Source: Paenibacillus urinalis
Lineage (GTDB): Bacteria > Bacillota > Bacilli > Paenibacillales > Paenibacillaceae
DNA length: 64,000 nt
Reading direction: 5' to 3'
Assembly (NCBI RefSeq): GCF_028747985.1
Contig: NZ_CP118108.1
Span: forward strand, 2,237,501-2,301,500
Shown: positions 61,031 through 64,000 of the stretch, one piece after another
How the letters are laid out: the number at the start of each line of letters is the position of its first letter
How positions within the stretch are numbered: the stretch's first letter is position 1
Translations under genes and position numbers: made by a program
The notes under the pieces: model-generated
Told to the model about the DNA's origin: nothing
Database searches by the model: none
Seen by the model: only the letters and a program-made list of their open reading frames with translations

Positions 61031-61150
61031 AATGCCTGCGAGGTTAGCTAAGGATTCGGTTGAAGGTTCCCTATGATCACTTTAATATTGATCAATTCAC
61101 CCATAAATGGTCGGGTCCCCCGCTTCTTGGTGCGAGAATTCGGCAGTTAT
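61031..61150 (-). ncRNA. c-di-AMP (ydaO/yuaA) riboswitch
   Basis: Read on the minus strand, the leader has the hallmark blocks in order: GCCGAATTCTCGC, then CGGGGGACCC (about 61122-61113), GGGTGAAT (about 61102-61095), AGGGAACCTTC, then CCGAATCCTTAGCTAACCTC with GCAGGCATT just before the ribosome binding site. These are the conserved residues of the pseudo-symmetric c-di-AMP aptamer. Binding of c-di-AMP normally turns expression off. The aptamer ends 3 bases before the SD (61028-61021) of the NlpC/P60 gene. Confidence 0.92.
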
Positions 61151-61225
61151 CAGTCATACACCTAATGATTTCGACAACGAAAGTGACATTAATGATTACG
61201 AAATTGTTACTTTATCTACTTTTGG

Positions 61226-61254
61226 ATTTTATCATTCACTGGTATATTTATCAA
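61226..61254 (-). promoter_or_regulatory. Promoter of the riboswitch-NlpC/P60 transcript
   Basis: On the minus strand TTGATA (61254-61249)-N17-TAAAAT (61231-61226), about 75 bases before the aptamer. The interval 61012-61495 is otherwise filled by the riboswitch, about 180 A/T-rich bases upstream of the promoter, and the terminator at 61438. Confidence 0.65.
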
Positions 61255-61437
61255 CTCTCTTTTCCGAAGTTTGGCATAGTTTTTTCGTTGTTGTGTAAAA
61301 TAAATCGTGAAGTGCTCGTTAAACCGAAGGTATAGGAACTTTAGAAGGTGTTCATTCGTTCATAAATTTCTAACAAACTTGTCATTAGTTTTTGTCGAAT
61401 TTAGTAGAATGAAGAGTTAAGTATCATCCAAGAATAG

Positions 61438-61475
61438 AAAATCCCTCACTTCCAGGAATGAAGTGAGGGATTTTT
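61438..61475. terminator. Terminator of the DUF11 gene
   Basis: AAAATCCCTCACTTC (61438-61452) pairs with GAAGTGAGGGATTTT (61460-61474) around CAGGAAT, flanked by A and T runs. It is suited to end the minus-strand DUF11 gene. Confidence 0.9.
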
Positions 61476-61495
61476 ATATATTGAATATGATATTT

Positions 61496-63190
61496 CTATT
61501 CATCATGCTGCTCGATTACAATGATATATTCGTTCGTATGAACTTCCAGCGTATATTCCTTGTTCTCAAACAAATAAGTAAATAATACAGTAACGTACCC
61601 TTTTAACAAATCGGATGGCAGAAGTCCTTCGATATTCACACGAACGATATATTCAATCTCTGCATATTGTCCCGGCTCAAGAACCCCTATGATGAGTATC
61701 CCGTCTATCAAATCTTGTATTGAGAAGGGCTTTATGGTCCCATCCTGGAAGTGCAAGATTCCCCTCATAAGCGCTGTACCCGGTGGAATGAGACCTCGCA
61801 GCGATAGAGCTGCTGCAAGATTTCCCGTATTGCGAACCAAGATTCGTATGGTGACATCATCACCCCGCTCAACCCGGACAGGCTGTGAAGTGAGCTCCGC
61901 CTGAATAACAGGTGCAAGAAATAATACCTGGACCTCTGTCTCCTCACGAAGCGAGACCGTTCTGCTATCGGTCAGTCGATACGTAAACTGGAGAGCTGCT
62001 TGATTGATCAGATTCATCTGCGTAATTCGAGAATAGGGGGTGAAGGATACAAGGGCTCGGTACGAAATAACCGTTCTGGATCGAGGAAACAAAGTACCCA
62101 GTCTTATACCTAGCACTGGATTTGCATTGTGAACCTCGACCCCGTTAATTTGAACCGAATAATCCTCGAAGATCAAACCTTGTGGAAAATTCATATAGTA
62201 AACGGCCTCAATCGGGAGATCTCCCTCATTCCTTATTTCAGCGGTAAACTGAACAGCGCCTCCATAGGTGACTTGCTCCGGCATGACCGTTACGACCATG
62301 TTCACGACGGGCTCAACCGGGGAGAGTATGACCTCATTGGAACCGGTTTGAACAGGCAGCCCGTCAGAGGAGTAAGTGACGAATACTTCACTGGATAAGG
62401 GACGACTAACGCTGAGCACACGAACTTGGTATGTCAGCTGTACAACCTCCCCAGGATTAATGACGGGAAGTATAAAGCCTTGAACAGGATCAAGACCCGG
62501 GGAGATAATACCGTTAAGTATCACACTCCCCGGTACAAAGCTCAATCCTGCAGAGAGCATTACGCTCAATCTCGCATTGATCACGGGTACGGAGCCTGTA
62601 TTTTGAATCGTTACTGTAAAAGTAATCACATCTCCAACAAAGGTTTGCAATGTGTTTGCACGCTGAGATATGGTGAGCTGGGCATTCGCAAGTGCGATTC
62701 GTACACCGTTAGAAGTAACCTCCCTCGTGATGGTTCGACCATCTAAAGTTTGAAAAGTATATGCTGCGCTCGCCACGTTGTAGAGCTCGTTAGAAGGAGG
62801 AATGCTGGTGACAATGGCTTGAAAACTGATATTTACCCCTGAGCTGCTGGCAACGATACCTATATTTAGAGGGGAAGTTACGTCTACACCCGGAAGAGGC
62901 TGCCCATTACGAATCACACTATTAGCTATAAATTGCATCCCTTCCGGAATTGCATCTCTCACAGTTATCTCTGCATCGGCGTTTCCCGTGTTAGCGATGT
63001 TCAGCTCGTAAGTGATGATGCTGCCTAGTGCTGCTTGTGTAACGGAAGCTGATTTCTGAAGCGTAATTACCGGGCCTGTTAAGGGAATGCTCACCAGATT
63101 GGAATATGCTACCCCATCTGAAGCTCCCGATATAAAGGTAACCGACGTTTGGTTCTGAAGACGGCGCCCCTGGTTCGGATCAAGGCTCAT
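61496..63190 (-). CDS. DUF11 repeat surface protein, C-terminal part (in a different frame from the N-terminal part)
   Basis: 564 codons from ATG 63190 to the stop at 61496. Four DUF11-type beta-sandwich repeats are visible, each with a strand pattern like VGDVITFTVTIQNTGS or LGSIITYELNIANTGN and a closing V.F/Y strand. The opening MSLDPNQGRRLQNQTSVTFI starts in mid-repeat: the same block in the previous repeat reads ALPPAPYTIENQSSISF. The upstream frame ends with a TGA overlapping this ATG (ATGA, 63187-63190). The two are thus one protein split by a frame change, or a coupled pair. It has no cell-wall sorting motif at the C-terminus (EYIIVIEQHDE). Confidence 0.75.
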   Translation of the reverse strand: MSLDPNQGRRLQNQTSVTFISGASDGVAYSNLVSIPLTGPVITLQKSASVTQAALGSIITYELNIANTGNADAEITVRDAIPEGMQFIANSVIRNGQPLPGVDVTSPLNIGIVASSSGVNISFQAIVTSIPPSNELYNVASAAYTFQTLDGRTITREVTSNGVRIALANAQLTISQRANTLQTFVGDVITFTVTIQNTGSVPVINARLSVMLSAGLSFVPGSVILNGIISPGLDPVQGFILPVINPGEVVQLTYQVRVLSVSRPLSSEVFVTYSSDGLPVQTGSNEVILSPVEPVVNMVVTVMPEQVTYGGAVQFTAEIRNEGDLPIEAVYYMNFPQGLIFEDYSVQINGVEVHNANPVLGIRLGTLFPRSRTVISYRALVSFTPYSRITQMNLINQAALQFTYRLTDSRTVSLREETEVQVLFLAPVIQAELTSQPVRVERGDDVTIRILVRNTGNLAAALSLRGLIPPGTALMRGILHFQDGTIKPFSIQDLIDGILIIGVLEPGQYAEIEYIVRVNIEGLLPSDLLKGYVTVLFTYLFENKEYTLEVHTNEYIIVIEQHDE

Positions 63191-64000
63191 ATCATGACAA
63201 CCTGCACTTGGAAAGTAACCGTGACAGAGGTACCTTCTTCAATCGTTCCAACATTAATGCCCGAATTCGGATTGGCTGAAGGTCTTGGTACTCCGTCTAC
63301 GGTAACACTGCCGGTGACAAAAACCGTGCCAACCGGTACAGGGTCAACCATGATGACATTGTTCACTTCAGTGATTCCGTTGTTGGTAATAACGACTGTA
63401 TACGTGATGACATCTCCGACGACAGCATCAATTGCAGGGGAGCTCTTCACTACAGATACATCTGGCGATGATACGGGAATAACCAGCACATTGGAGCTGA
63501 CGGTACCGTATATTACACGTCCATCTGGCGGTGAGTACGTATAATTACCGGTTGCTTGATTGACTAACTGCTGAGGATTCGGCAGCGTATCAACGACAAC
63601 TTGAAGTGTAACGGTAATGGCTACACTGCTTCCAGGCTGAACCAGCCCGACAGGGATGCCAGTGCCCGGATTAGCTCCCGGTTGAGGAACTCCATTAATA
63701 AGTACGCTGTTCGGAACGAGCACGGTACCTGTTGGCAGGTCATCAAACAAGACCATATCTCCCGGCAGGTTGCCGTTGTTCGTCAAGCTTAGGAAATATA
63801 CAATCGTATCGCCAACGGTTGCGTTAGACGAGCTTGCCGTTTTGACGAGATTAAAGATTGGCTGATAGATCGCAGTTGAAACCGTATTCGAATAGGAAGC
63901 TCCCGTAAAGGTTCCGGTTGTAAAGCTGATCGATGATTGGTTCTCAATCGTATAAGGCGCTGGGGGCAACGCATTGATACTGACAGCAAAAGTAACGGTT
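63187..64000 (-). CDS. DUF11 repeat surface protein, N-terminal part (truncated by window edge)
   Basis: The frame is open to the window edge, continuing upstream of TTG 63969 as TVTFAVSINALPPAPYTIEN, so the true N-terminus lies outside. Two DUF11 repeats are complete: LVKTASSSNATVGDTIVYFL and VVKSSPAIDAVVGDVITYTV. It stops at 63187-63189 after TVTFQVQVVMI, where the domain should continue. The rest of the repeat reads on in the next frame (61496-63190). DUF11 proteins are long extracellular beta-repeat proteins. The break looks like a frameshift mutation or assembly error; no slippery heptamer is visible at the junction. Confidence 0.75.
   Translation of the reverse strand, partial: TVTFAVSINALPPAPYTIENQSSISFTTGTFTGASYSNTVSTAIYQPIFNLVKTASSSNATVGDTIVYFLSLTNNGNLPGDMVLFDDLPTGTVLVPNSVLINGVPQPGANPGTGIPVGLVQPGSSVAITVTLQVVVDTLPNPQQLVNQATGNYTYSPPDGRVIYGTVSSNVLVIPVSSPDVSVVKSSPAIDAVVGDVITYTVVITNNGITEVNNVIMVDPVPVGTVFVTGSVTVDGVPRPSANPNSGINVGTIEEGTSVTVTFQVQVVMI

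Noticed and set aside
63187..63200. Programmed -1 frameshift in the DUF11 gene
   Set aside because: No slippery X-XXY-YYZ heptamer or following stem is evident at the junction; mutation, error or ATGA coupling is more likely.
1..64000. Mobile elements, CRISPR arrays, tRNA or rRNA genes
   Set aside because: No transposase or integrase-like protein, no regularly spaced repeats, and no tRNA- or rRNA-like sequence was seen on either strand.

Overview
The window looks like chromosomal DNA of a Bacillales member, most likely Paenibacillus or a close relative. This is inferred from moderate GC content, strong AAGGAGG-type ribosome binding sites, lipoteichoic-acid-synthase-type sulfatases, a CcpN/PDRP pair, a c-di-AMP (ydaO/yuaA) riboswitch and a Bacillus-type hxl cluster. 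I see no rRNA, tRNA, insertion sequence, prophage or CRISPR array. Almost everything is carbon metabolism plus housekeeping genes, in short operons separated by clear intrinsic terminators.

Layout. 1-2100: end of a methyltransferase, an acetyltransferase remnant, a 51-residue membrane protein, a histidine phosphatase and a YjbR-like protein. 2124-5910: fructose operon fruR-fruK-fruA. 5923-12095: proline catabolism, with proline dehydrogenase, a divergent PAS/AAA+ regulator, an MHS-type permease and glutamate-semialdehyde dehydrogenase. 12210-15824: three GNAT acetyltransferases and small membrane proteins. 16037-21951: SRAP protein, old yellow enzyme, OsmC-like protein, lactonase and an LTA-synthase-like enzyme. 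22083-23813: hxlA-hxlB-hxlR formaldehyde detoxification. 24039-28212: oligoendopeptidase F, a DUF2500 protein and two hydrolases.

28386-37264 is a coherent L-rhamnose cluster, rhaD-rhaI-rhaB-rhaR followed by lutA-lutB-lutC. The RhaD fusion oxidises lactaldehyde to lactate, and LutABC carries lactate to pyruvate. A cre-like site precedes rhaD. 37577-42406: a CYP102 self-sufficient P450, an aldo/keto reductase and a small membrane protein. 42523-46854: pyruvate phosphate dikinase, CcpN and the PPDK regulatory kinase/phosphatase; the ppdK promoter carries direct repeats resembling CcpN boxes. 47045-52596: DUF3891 protein, a second LTA-synthase-like enzyme, a luciferase-like oxidoreductase, a divergent IF-3 paralogue and Mn-pyrophosphatase. 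52624-57670: ROK regulator, formylglycine-generating enzyme, CNNM/CorC-type protein, DUF1836 protein and a stand-alone KhtT N-domain. 57850-60500: glgC-glgD behind a long G-poor leader. 60550-61254: a NlpC/P60 hydrolase under a c-di-AMP riboswitch. 61438-64000: a DUF11-repeat surface protein, split by a frame change and running off the window.

The most unusual items are: the proline-cluster regulator, which looks like a sigma54-type activator but has lost nearly every residue needed for ATP-driven sigma54 activation; matching promoter elements in front of proline dehydrogenase and the semialdehyde dehydrogenase; the SRAP protein with a changed catalytic glutamate; the IF-3 paralogue; the KhtT half-protein; and an FGE with no visible substrate. 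All functional assignments come from reading the sequence; no database search was run.
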